NCBI GenBank assembly: GCA_943325425.2
Contig: CALPPJ020000062.1
Location: 1 to 7,234 of the forward strand
Source of the DNA: Bifidobacterium breve
Lineage (GTDB): Bacteria > Actinomycetota > Acidimicrobiia > Acidimicrobiales > Ilumatobacteraceae
Reading direction: 5' to 3'
Length of the DNA: 7,234 nucleotides
Shown here: one piece after another, positions 1 through 6,402 of the stretch
Layout: each line of letters starts with the position of its first letter
How positions within the stretch are numbered: the first letter of the stretch is position 1
Translations under genes and position numbers: made by a program
Notes under the pieces: model-generated
The model's input: only the letters and a program-made list of their open reading frames with translations
What the model was told of the DNA's origin: nothing
The model's database searches: none

Positions 1-16
1 GTTTGAAGTTTTGTAA

Positions 17-2089
17 TTAAGTCGGAAGTTCGCCGGTTTCTAAAACGATTTTGAATTGTTCTTCGGTGAGAACTGGCACACCTAGTTCTTGAGCCTTTGT
101 CAATTTGCTGGCGCCAGCTTCTGCGCCGACAACAAGGGCAAAGGTTTTCTTTGAAACCGAACCTGGGCTTTTGCCGCCGCGGTCTTTGATGGCGCGTTCG
201 GCTCCGTCACGATCAAAATCCACCAGTGTTCCGGTGACAACAATATTTTTGCCCACCAGATTTTGCGGCAAACGTGAAACTTCCACATTGCCGAACTCCA
301 CTCCGGCGACGCGCAACTTTTCAATCAGCACTTTGTTGTCAGCACGCGAGTACCACGAGATCAGAGACCTCGCGATCACTCCCCCGACGCCATCAACCGT
401 TGCCAAATCATCTTCGGTCGCATTCATGATGTCATCTAAATTGCCAAAGGCCATTGCTAACGCTTCTGAAGCCGATGGACCTAGATGTTTGATACCAAGC
501 GCTGTCAAGAGTTTGGGAAGCGGTCGGGTCTTTGATGCATCAATCGCAACGATCAGTTTCTCGGCACCTTTTTGTGCGAAGCCTTCAAGAGTGAGTAACT
601 GTTCGACGGTCAACGAATAGATATCACCCGCGTCGCTCAATATTCCGGCATCAGACAGCTGTATCACTGTCTGCTCACCAAAGCCATCAATATCCATTGC
701 TCCGCGGGACACGAAGTAAATGATTCGCTGATCACGTTGCTGCGGACAATTCGGTTCAATGCAACGCATATTCACTTCGCCATCGGGACGTGTGAGTTCA
801 CCCTTCATCGGACATGAACACACCGATGGAAATACCCATGGTTGCGAATCTTTGGGTCGCAGCGACAACACTGGCCCCACGACTTCGGGAATCACGTCGC
901 CCGCTTTGCGAACCGTCACCGTGTCACCAGGTCGAACATCTTTCAGACGTACTTGGTCTTCGTTATGCAGTGTTGCCATTGCAACGTTCGAGCCACCAAC
1001 AAACACCGATTCAAGAACGGCGAATGGCGTCACGCGTCCCGTGCGACCCACCGAAATCTGGATGTCCTTGAGCAACGTCGTACGTTCTTCAGGAGGAAAC
1101 TTAAACGCGATCGCCCAACGCGGTGCTCGGGCTGTGAAACCCAATATTTCGCGTTGCGCCAGGTCATCAACTTTGACGACGACACCGTCGATTTCATACG
1201 GCAGATTGTGACGTTCGTTTAGAAACTTCTCGCAATAAGCCGTGACTTCACTCATTGAATTCACGAGAGCGATATTGGGATTGACTGGGAATCCCAAATC
1301 CTTTAAGAAGTCCAAGGTCGCATGATGCGATGTGAACTCGGGTCCACCAATCACTTCGCCCAATTGATACGACCAAAATGCCAAACCACGACCCGCGGTC
1401 ACGCTCGCATCTTTTTGTCGCAAACTTCCGGCTCCCGCGTTGCGTGGATTCACCGGAACCGAATCGGGCTTTTTGCCGGCGGCAATGCGGACAACATTTT
1501 CTGCTTCTTTGGCGGCCTTGAGTTTTTCAAAGGCATCAATGGGCAAGTACACCTCGCCACGCACTTCAAGTACTGACGGAATACCCACTTTTGATTTTGA
1601 TACCAATGTCTTGGGCACAACATCAATCGTCAAAACATTGGCGGTGACATCTTCACCGAAACGACCATCACCACGAGTGGCCGCTTGTACCAATACGCCA
1701 TTTTCATAACGCAAACTGAGCGCCAGACCATCAATCTTCAATTCGCAGGCGTATTGAACGACCGCTTCGTCCGACAAACCTTTCGCCGCACGTTCACCCC
1801 ACGCCAAAAGCTCACTGCTATCCATGGCATTATCAAGGCTCGTCATCGGGACACGATGTTCAACTGTCGAGAAAGTTTCAGCAATCTCGGCCCCGACCGT
1901 TTGTGTGGGTGAGTCAGAACTTTGAAGTTCGGGATACGCAAATTCGAGTTCGTGGATCTCGCGATCTAACTCGTCATATTCGGCATCACTGATTTCGGGT
2001 GAATCATCGCGGTAATAGCGCTCACGGTGATACGCAATGAGAGCACGCAACTCAGCATGACGGTCAGCAGCACTCAAACTCACGCCCAC
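17..2089 (-). CDS. ligA: NAD-dependent DNA ligase LigA
   Basis: Seals nicks in duplex DNA during replication and repair, using NAD+ to adenylate an active-site lysine. The 690-residue protein has the full bacterial LigA layout. Domain Ia comes first (YHRERYY at 20-26, ISDAEYDEL at 33-41). The adenylation domain carries the KIDG motif with catalytic Lys118, TRGDG at 138-142, EVRGE at 175-179, DGVVVK ending in Lys306, and AFKFP with Lys330. An OB fold follows (SVGRTGRVTPF near 346-356), then a zinc knuckle with Cys424, Cys426, Cys443 and Cys448, helix-hairpin-helix repeats around 455-595, and a C-terminal BRCT domain (609-690, VVTGTL at 617-622). The length is normal for the family. The start is GTG; an in-frame TAG lies two codons upstream, so the ORF cannot begin earlier, although GTG codon 3 is possible. 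No clear Shine-Dalgarno is seen. It lies 27 bp after the MetE-like gene on the same strand, so co-transcription is likely. Oddities are a CxC zinc pair and about ten extra residues near 191-213. Confidence 0.99.
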   Translation of the reverse strand: MGVSLSAADRHAELRALIAYHRERYYRDDSPEISDAEYDELDREIHELEFAYPELQSSDSPTQTVGAEIAETFSTVEHRVPMTSLDNAMDSSELLAWGERAAKGLSDEAVVQYACELKIDGLALSLRYENGVLVQAATRGDGRFGEDVTANVLTIDVVPKTLVSKSKVGIPSVLEVRGEVYLPIDAFEKLKAAKEAENVVRIAAGKKPDSVPVNPRNAGAGSLRQKDASVTAGRGLAFWSYQLGEVIGGPEFTSHHATLDFLKDLGFPVNPNIALVNSMSEVTAYCEKFLNERHNLPYEIDGVVVKVDDLAQREILGFTARAPRWAIAFKFPPEERTTLLKDIQISVGRTGRVTPFAVLESVFVGGSNVAMATLHNEDQVRLKDVRPGDTVTVRKAGDVIPEVVGPVLSLRPKDSQPWVFPSVCSCPMKGELTRPDGEVNMRCIEPNCPQQRDQRIIYFVSRGAMDIDGFGEQTVIQLSDAGILSDAGDIYSLTVEQLLTLEGFAQKGAEKLIVAIDASKTRPLPKLLTALGIKHLGPSASEALAMAFGNLDDIMNATEDDLATVDGVGGVIARSLISWYSRADNKVLIEKLRVAGVEFGNVEVSRLPQNLVGKNIVVTGTLVDFDRDGAERAIKDRGGKSPGSVSKKTFALVVGAEAGASKLTKAQELGVPVLTEEQFKIVLETGELPT

Positions 2090-2116
2090 ACTCTAGTTCG
2101 GGGGTGAAACTCTGCT

Positions 2117-3133
2117 TCACGCACCAACGTTGAGACGCGTGGCTAATGCCTGAGTGCGTACGCGTTCGCCAATGTCGCGAACTTGCATGAAAATTTGCGC
2201 CGCCGAATCTTCGGAGTGCATCGCCAAACCACATGCCGGGGTGATGAGCGACTGTTGACGCAGTTTCTGGGCATCGCAACCGCCTTGCACCAATTCACAC
2301 CACAAGGCGGCAAGTTTCTTCCATGATCGATCGGCATTGGGCATCAGCGGTCCATCAGTGGCGACCGCACCCCAAGCCACGACTCCGCCATTTTCTAAAA
2401 ACTTGGCTAAGACGCCAGCGTAATTCTTCAGATTGTCGTTCACGGGAACGCTCAAGATGGCTGGGCCTGACGCCAACAAAGATGCACCATCAACGTCTGA
2501 GCAACAATGCAAACCGACTAAACCTTCACGCTCGACTGCAGCCAAGGCTCCTGACATCAAATCAATCGCTGTGTCGGGAGCAATCGGAAATGAATCTTCC
2601 ATCAGGTCAGCCATTTCGGGCTCGTCAATGAAAACCACTTGTGCACTTGATGGCAGTGCAGATTCAACAGCATCGTAAATATTGCGGACATGGGTACGAA
2701 CTGTCCGCACTGCCACTTCAAATGCGGTGTGCATCGGAACACCAGCACGAATGAGAGCGAGACCCAACGTGACTGGCCCTGTGAACTGCCACTTCACTGG
2801 GCCGGTGTAACCCTGAGCAAATTCAAGAAATGTGCGTAACCCAACAAAGGCGTCATGATCAAGATCAGTTTTCACTTCAGCCAAAGGATCAATGCGTTCA
2901 ACGTTGACCATCAACGATCCGTATTGACCGATACTGATTCCGCGAATGCCGACCACTGCTTGAGCAATCATGGCTTCGGCCGGGGAACGGCGCGGCAAAC
3001 TTGGGATGCACGGCAATTCGGGAGTGGCAAAAAATGCAAACTCGGCGGCTTCACGAGCATCACGGTGAGGAAGGCTGCCGATTCCGGTAGCGACTCCGCC
3101 TAAGAGATGCTTTTGCATCGATGATGTTTGCAC
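2117..3133 (-). CDS. Single-domain MetE-like (cobalamin-independent methionine synthase-like) protein
   Basis: Resembles the C-terminal catalytic half of cobalamin-independent methionine synthase (UROD/MetE-like TIM barrel) and lacks the N-terminal half. Numbered from the GTG at 3133 (338 aa), it has TGIGSLPHR at 16-24, TGPVTLG at 118-124, FIDEPEM at 168-174, a His-x-Cys pair at His209 and Cys211, and TPACGL with Cys301. These match the substrate-loop and zinc-ligand regions of MetE. The acidic ligand expected after His-x-Cys is not obvious: the aligned residue looks like Pro230, with Asp233 nearby. A stand-alone protein of this size matches an actinobacterial family found beside ligA (in Mycobacterium tuberculosis, next to Rv3014c), whose reaction is unsettled. 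Methyl transfer to homocysteine or another thiol is plausible but inferred. The ORF is open to a GTG at 3151. I prefer the GTG at 3133 because GGCGG lies 7 nt before it; an ATG at 3118 is also possible. It probably forms a transcript with ligA. Confidence 0.9.
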   Translation of the reverse strand: MQTSSMQKHLLGGVATGIGSLPHRDAREAAEFAFFATPELPCIPSLPRRSPAEAMIAQAVVGIRGISIGQYGSLMVNVERIDPLAEVKTDLDHDAFVGLRTFLEFAQGYTGPVKWQFTGPVTLGLALIRAGVPMHTAFEVAVRTVRTHVRNIYDAVESALPSSAQVVFIDEPEMADLMEDSFPIAPDTAIDLMSGALAAVEREGLVGLHCCSDVDGASLLASGPAILSVPVNDNLKNYAGVLAKFLENGGVVAWGAVATDGPLMPNADRSWKKLAALWCELVQGGCDAQKLRQQSLITPACGLAMHSEDSAAQIFMQVRDIGERVRTQALATRLNVGA

Positions 3134-3231
3134 TGTTTCGCCGCCTTCCACACCACTGTCGTAGCAGGGTCACGCTCTGTCCACACAATTGGAGCAACCG
3201 CCTGAATGAATCTTGAAAAATAAGTCAACAC
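3100..3231 (-). CDS. Possible 43-codon leader ORF upstream of the MetE-like gene
   Basis: A GTG at 3231 follows the cleanest Shine-Dalgarno in the window (GGAGG at 3240-3236, 4-nt spacer). It opens a 43-residue reading frame beginning MLTYFSRFIQ and ending KHHRCKSIS, which overlaps the start of the MetE-like gene in another frame. The peptide has no recognisable domain. Its last 16 or so codons are forced by the overlap, so the Cys-Lys-His-His-Arg-Cys stretch carries little weight. The same bases can be read as a -35-like TTGACT (3228-3223), in which case the GGAGG may be chance. Listed as a hypothesis only: it could be a leader peptide or simply an untranslated region. Confidence 0.15.
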   Translation of the reverse strand: MLTYFSRFIQAVAPIVWTERDPATTVVWKAAKQCKHHRCKSIS

Positions 3232-3250
3232 ATATCCTCCAAATTGCACG
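3182..3250 (-). promoter_or_regulatory. Candidate Shine-Dalgarno-sequestering hairpin in the MetE-like leader
   Basis: An inverted repeat pairs 3237-3246 with 3186-3194 on the leftward strand: nine Watson-Crick pairs with one bulged U. Three G-U pairs and a final C-G extend it to 3250/3182. The stem would cover four of the five bases of the GGAGG at 3240-3236, with a 42-nt loop. The wobble extension works only in the leftward RNA, which favours that orientation. Whether a transcript begins upstream of 3250 is not known; no convincing leftward -10 was seen there. It does not match a riboswitch class that I recognise. Confidence 0.25.
3233..3238 (+). promoter_or_regulatory. Candidate -10 element for the membrane-protein gene
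   Basis: TATCCT fits the actinobacterial TAnnnT pattern and would place a transcription start near 3245, about 36 nt before the ATG at 3281. A TTGAAA at 3213-3218 resembles a -35 element, but the 14-bp spacer is too short for a standard promoter. No Shine-Dalgarno is suitably placed: GAGGG touches the ATG directly. Weak call. Confidence 0.2.
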
Positions 3251-3280
3251 AAGGCACGATCTATCGGCAACGCTTGAGGG

Positions 3281-4165
3281 ATGGAGAAGAAACAACCCGA
3301 CAACCTCACGGTGGCCCTCATCTGGGCCAGTCGGGTGAGCGTTGTCGCAACTGGTTTGGTGGTTCCACTACTCACTAGTTCGTTGCAACAAATGTCCTCA
3401 CTCACTGGAATTTCTTCAACCGTCGGAATTTGGGTGTTGTGGGCCGTTGCCTTGTTAAGCACGTTGGTGCCGTCCAGTTCAACCTTGACTGCAATTCGAC
3501 TGTCCCTGCCCACACTTTCGGCCGTCGTTGGTGCAGTCGCGATAGGTAGCGGCATGTCAAGTGGCGTCGCTGCTGCATTAGCGATTTCAATCCTCGCAAG
3601 TTTGTTAGCGATGAGTGGCGAAGTCGGCAATTCGTTTGTTCAGCTCGCCGCATACGGCGATGAGCGTCGCTATCTGTTGCGTTGTCCGCCCGCTTTATTG
3701 ATCGTGCAAGTTCTTAGTTGGCTGGTGTGGCTCTCATTTTGTTTCGTAGCAATGAATCTGCTTGCGAGTGAAATTTGGGTCGCCGGCGCCATTACTGCTG
3801 CGATTGCCGTCGCGCTAGCGGTCGTGCTACCCCAGCGTTTTCATCGCTTCTCTCGACGCTGGCTCGTCGCAGTGCCAGCAGGAATCGTCATCCATGATCA
3901 TGTGGTGTTGGCTGAAACCGCGATGTTCATGAACAACGCAGTCGTCCAAATCAGTACCGAAACTGCTCAATCAGAGGCCGCTGATCTAAGTGGCAAATGC
4001 TCAGGACTAGGACTAGTCATCGTGCTCAAAGATTTCGACACGGTGGTCTTTGCCGGGACACCGAAGACTCCGGGCGGCTCGGCGATTCACGTGAAGTCAA
4101 TGCGGGTGTGCCCCACACGACCAGGCCGTGCGCTTACTGAGTTGACATCTGCACCGAGCGCGTAA
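3281..4165 (+). CDS. Uncharacterised polytopic membrane protein
   Basis: A 294-residue protein with five or six hydrophobic segments, roughly at 11-34, 44-64, 77-89 with 95-112, 137-161 and 166-184. A polar loop between them contains YGDERRYLLR (125-134). From about 192 the chain becomes a soluble region starting RRWLVAVPAGIVIHDHVVLAE, and it runs to the end without further clear membrane spans; the RFHRFSRR cluster at 187-193 suggests this region is cytoplasmic. I have a soft recollection of similar YGDE-R and VPAG-HD motifs in actinobacterial membrane proteins of unknown function, and assign no activity. The start is the first ATG after an in-frame TGA at 3275-3277. GTG codons at 3311 and 3335 are alternatives, since GAGGG lies too close to the ATG to act as a normal ribosome site. 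It is divergent from the MetE-like gene and convergent with mnmA, overlapping the latter by 32 bp, so it interrupts the minus-strand cluster. Confidence 0.85.
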   Translation: MEKKQPDNLTVALIWASRVSVVATGLVVPLLTSSLQQMSSLTGISSTVGIWVLWAVALLSTLVPSSSTLTAIRLSLPTLSAVVGAVAIGSGMSSGVAAALAISILASLLAMSGEVGNSFVQLAAYGDERRYLLRCPPALLIVQVLSWLVWLSFCFVAMNLLASEIWVAGAITAAIAVALAVVLPQRFHRFSRRWLVAVPAGIVIHDHVVLAETAMFMNNAVVQISTETAQSEAADLSGKCSGLGLVIVLKDFDTVVFAGTPKTPGGSAIHVKSMRVCPTRPGRALTELTSAPSA

Positions 4166-5216
4166 CTAAACCGCCACCCAATACATATCGATCATCGGCG
4201 TCGTAAAAGACTGCGCTTTGTCCTGGCGAGATACGACGTTGAGGTTCGGTCCATGTGGCCACGACTCGACCAGCATCATCAAGAGACAACATCGCCGAGC
4301 GCGGTTCGCCGTGGGCACTGCACTGCACTCGCGCCGGACCCACATATGGTTCGTGGCTCCAGATCACGTTCTCGACGACTTCATGATCAACCATTAGCAA
4401 TGCCTCGGGGCCAACAACTACTTTGCGACCCGGCACATCAATGTCAACAACAAATCGCTTCGTGCCACCGCCACCTGCGACGCCACGTCGCTGACCAAGC
4501 GTGACGAGTTCAACCGATTCAACTGAACCAAGTTCGTTCCCTGATTCGTCAACAACGACCGCTGGGTTGAGCGGGATACGGCGACCGATGAAGCTCACAC
4601 GACCACTTCGCCCTGCGTCATCTTTTGCCGAAGTAATGAAACACACGTCTTGACTGTCGGGCTTGTTAGCAGTGCGCATGCCAAGACGAGTTGCATGTTC
4701 ACGCACCACGGTCTTGGTCATTTCGCCAACTGGGAACAATGTTCGCGACAATTGATGTTGATCCATCATGTGCACCACATAGCTCTGATCTTTGGCCATG
4801 TCGTGACCACGAATCAGACGCCAAATGCCATCTTCATTGACGACTCGCGCATGATGCCCAGTCGCAACCGCATCAAAACCTAAAACAATCCCACGCTCGT
4901 GCAGACGGTCAAACTTCAGGTGACGGTTGCATTCGATACAAGGGTTCGGTGTAATACCAATGGCGTGATCGTTGATGTACGGCTCAACCACATTGCGATG
5001 GAAATCTTCGGTGAAGTTAAAAACCAGATGGTCAATGCCCAGTTGTTGCGCTACTCGACGCGCATCATCGACATCGCTCACGCTGCAGCAACCAGTGTCG
5101 CTGTCGCCGCCCCACAGGCGCATCGTGACGCCAACGACTTCGTGACCTTGTTCAAGTAACAGGGCAGCCGCAACCGACGAATCAACGCCGCCCGACATCG
5201 CTACGAGAACCTTCAT
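4134..5216 (-). CDS. mnmA: tRNA-specific 2-thiouridylase MnmA
   Basis: Adenylates and thiolates C2 of the wobble uridine (U34) in tRNAs for Lys, Glu and Gln, taking persulfide sulfur from a cysteine desulfurase. The 360-residue protein starts with the PP-loop SGGVDSS (8-14), followed by VGVTMRLW (28-35) and GCCS (42-45). TPNPCIECN holds catalytic Cys93, ATGHHAR is at 118-124, KDQSY at 142-146, and SQDVCFI holds the second catalytic cysteine, Cys192. TLGQRRGV (239-246) opens the central domain; the C-terminal beta-barrel ends near GGGLV (347-351). All key residues are present and the length is typical. The ATG at 5216 lies only 3 bp after the stop of the cysteine desulfurase gene, with no Shine-Dalgarno, so translation probably depends on coupling to that gene. 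Its 3' end overlaps the convergent membrane-protein gene. I see no TusA-E-like relay genes in the window, which fits direct transfer from the neighbouring desulfurase (inference). Confidence 0.98.
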   Translation of the reverse strand: MKVLVAMSGGVDSSVAAALLLEQGHEVVGVTMRLWGGDSDTGCCSVSDVDDARRVAQQLGIDHLVFNFTEDFHRNVVEPYINDHAIGITPNPCIECNRHLKFDRLHERGIVLGFDAVATGHHARVVNEDGIWRLIRGHDMAKDQSYVVHMMDQHQLSRTLFPVGEMTKTVVREHATRLGMRTANKPDSQDVCFITSAKDDAGRSGRVSFIGRRIPLNPAVVVDESGNELGSVESVELVTLGQRRGVAGGGGTKRFVVDIDVPGRKVVVGPEALLMVDHEVVENVIWSHEPYVGPARVQCSAHGEPRSAMLSLDDAGRVVATWTEPQRRISPGQSAVFYDADDRYVLGGGLVTRSVQMSTQ

Positions 5217-5219
5217 GGA

Positions 5220-6365
5220 TTACAGGCTACGGCGGTTTTGTACGGCTCGGATTCGAGTCACCGCGTCGGTGATGGCGACGATGGCTCGATCGATGTCTTC
5301 AACGGTTGTGGTGTGCCCCAGACTGAGGCGCAAAGCACCCATCGTGAGGTCAGGTGTGAGACCCATCGCCGCCAACACATGCGAGGGTTCCATGGCCCCA
5401 CTGGCACACGCCGAGGCGGCTGAGGCGCACACATCGGCTTCATCAAGCAGATACAGCAACGATTCGCTTTCGATGCCTTGTAGACAAACGTGCACGACGC
5501 CTGGCACGCTGGTTTCGGCCGGAATCGTGCGATGGGCACCTTCGATCGCCAACAAGCCGGCAAACAACTTGTCGCGCAATGCACCGATGCGAGCTACTTC
5601 ACTTGAACGTTCAATGTCGGTGATACGTAATGCTTCGGCCGCGGCAACGATGCCACCCACATTGTGAGTTCCACTGCGACGATCACGTTCTTGACCACCG
5701 CCCAACACGATGGGTTCAAAAAACTTTCCTTCACGCACCACCAAAATGCCGACGCCTTTTGGTCCACCAAATTTGTGAGCGCTCAAGGCCATCGTGTCAA
5801 CAAGTGGCCAAATAGTTCGTAGATCAAGCCAACATGCGGCCTGCACTGCATCGGTGTGCAACATCGCTTGTGGTGCATAACGACGTACCAACTTCGACAC
5901 AGCTACCAAGTCGGTGATGACGCCCGTTTCGTTATTGACTGCCATCACCGAAACACTCGTTACTTCTGGTGAAAGAGCCGCTTGCAATGCTTCAAGATCA
6001 ATCGTGCCGAGATGATTCGTACGAACGACGACACCATTGGCATGCTCGACACAATGCAAGACCGCATGATGTTCGGTTGCCGAACACACTGCAACGCCTG
6101 GGCTGCGCCGAATCACTCCGGTGATTGCCGTGTTGTCACTTTCGGTTCCGCAGCCCGTAAAGACAATTTCGCCAGGCTTACAACCAATCGCTTCAGCGAT
6201 CACATCACGAGCTTCATCAATTGATTTGCGTGCCTGACGTGCAAAGCGGTGCGAACCCGACGGATTGGCAAAGACCTCAGTCATAAAGGGCAACATTGCC
6301 TCAACTGCCTCGGGACGCATGGGCGTTGTTGCCGCATGATCGAGATAGACAAGGCGAGAAGTCAC
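5220..6365 (-). CDS. Cysteine desulfurase (NifS/IscS family)
   Basis: PLP enzyme that removes sulfur from L-cysteine and carries it as a persulfide to acceptors such as MnmA or Fe-S scaffolds. The 381-residue protein has LDHAATTP at 8-15, TGCGTESDN at 70-78 and TEHHAV with the PLP-stacking His99. MAVNNETG (141-148) and HTDAVQ with Asp172 and Gln175 follow. SAHKFGGPKG contains the Schiff-base Lys198, RSGTHNVGG is at 230-238, and the sulfur-carrying loop SACASG has Cys320 followed by MEPSHVL. Length and the short active-site loop fit the group that includes IscS, NifS and B. subtilis YrvO. The GTG start has no in-frame ATG or GTG before the upstream stop, and AAGGG abuts it, too near for a normal ribosome site. 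A TAnnnT element 6 bp upstream suggests a leaderless mRNA. The 3-bp gap to mnmA indicates a two-gene operon, with tRNA thiolation a likely main job. A general Fe-S role cannot be excluded. Confidence 0.96.
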   Translation of the reverse strand: MTSRLVYLDHAATTPMRPEAVEAMLPFMTEVFANPSGSHRFARQARKSIDEARDVIAEAIGCKPGEIVFTGCGTESDNTAITGVIRRSPGVAVCSATEHHAVLHCVEHANGVVVRTNHLGTIDLEALQAALSPEVTSVSVMAVNNETGVITDLVAVSKLVRRYAPQAMLHTDAVQAACWLDLRTIWPLVDTMALSAHKFGGPKGVGILVVREGKFFEPIVLGGGQERDRRSGTHNVGGIVAAAEALRITDIERSSEVARIGALRDKLFAGLLAIEGAHRTIPAETSVPGVVHVCLQGIESESLLYLLDEADVCASAASACASGAMEPSHVLAAMGLTPDLTMGALRLSLGHTTTVEDIDRAIVAITDAVTRIRAVQNRRSL

Positions 6366-6371
6366 CCCTTC

Positions 6372-6377
6372 AGAGTA
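6372..6377 (-). promoter_or_regulatory. Candidate -10 of a leaderless desulfurase-mnmA promoter
   Basis: Read leftward, TACTCT fits TAnnnT. After a 6-nt gap (6371-6366) the next base is the G of the GTG start at 6365, the geometry expected when the mRNA begins at the start codon. No good -35 was found at 16-18 bp spacing (GTACTC lies there), which is not unusual for actinobacterial promoters. The lack of a usable ribosome site for the desulfurase supports this reading. Confidence 0.4.
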
Positions 6378-6381
6378 CCGT
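6376..6381 (+). promoter_or_regulatory. Candidate -10 for the methyltransferase gene
   Basis: TACCGT fits TAnnnT and would place a start site near 6388. That leaves a leader of about 15 nt containing the AAGGAG ribosome site. Its first two bases are the same TA step used by the opposite-strand TACTCT. No clear -35 was seen. The true promoter could instead lie inside the desulfurase gene. Confidence 0.3.
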
Positions 6382-6391
6382 TCAGTGGGTG

Positions 6392-6397
6392 AAGGAG
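6392..6397 (+). promoter_or_regulatory. Ribosome binding site that fixes the methyltransferase start
   Basis: AAGGAG lies 5 nt before the GTG at 6403. It falls inside the longer reading frame that opens at a GTG at 6385, so it argues for the shorter protein. Confidence 0.6.
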
Positions 6398-6402
6398 TAC
6401 GT

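Noticed and set aside
105..620. Plus-strand ORF of 171 codons inside ligA
   Set aside because: It lies antisense to the BRCT and helix-hairpin-helix part of LigA, whose motifs are unambiguous. Its translation is rich in Ser, Thr, Pro and Arg and shows no family.
3223..3228. TTGACT on the minus strand as a -35 element of a sigma70 promoter for the MetE-like gene
   Set aside because: No hexamer resembling a -10 lies 16-18 bp downstream; the sequence there reads TCATTC/TTCAGG.
3100..3630. Minus-strand ORF of 176 codons across the MetE-like leader and the 5' part of the membrane-protein gene
   Set aside because: Most of it is antisense to the hydrophobic segments of the membrane protein and has low-complexity composition. 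Only its last 43 codons, which follow a GGAGG, were kept as a weak hypothesis.
4007..4016. Short direct repeat of AGGACT (about 4003-4014) in the membrane-protein gene
   Set aside because: Only two short copies within coding sequence; not distinguishable from chance.
4106..4118. GTGTG-CCC-CACAC hairpin near the 3' end of mnmA as a terminator
   Set aside because: The stem is only five pairs, lies inside coding sequence of the membrane-protein gene and has no T-run on either side.
5215..5667. Plus-strand ORF of 150 codons opposite the cysteine desulfurase
   Set aside because: Antisense shadow of the C-terminal part of the desulfurase, including the catalytic cysteine loop; no recognisable protein features.
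6385..6402. Longer methyltransferase start at GTG 6385
   Set aside because: It has no ribosome site, and the AAGGAG at 6392-6397 is correctly spaced for the GTG at 6403 instead. The six extra residues (MGEGVR) are not part of any motif.
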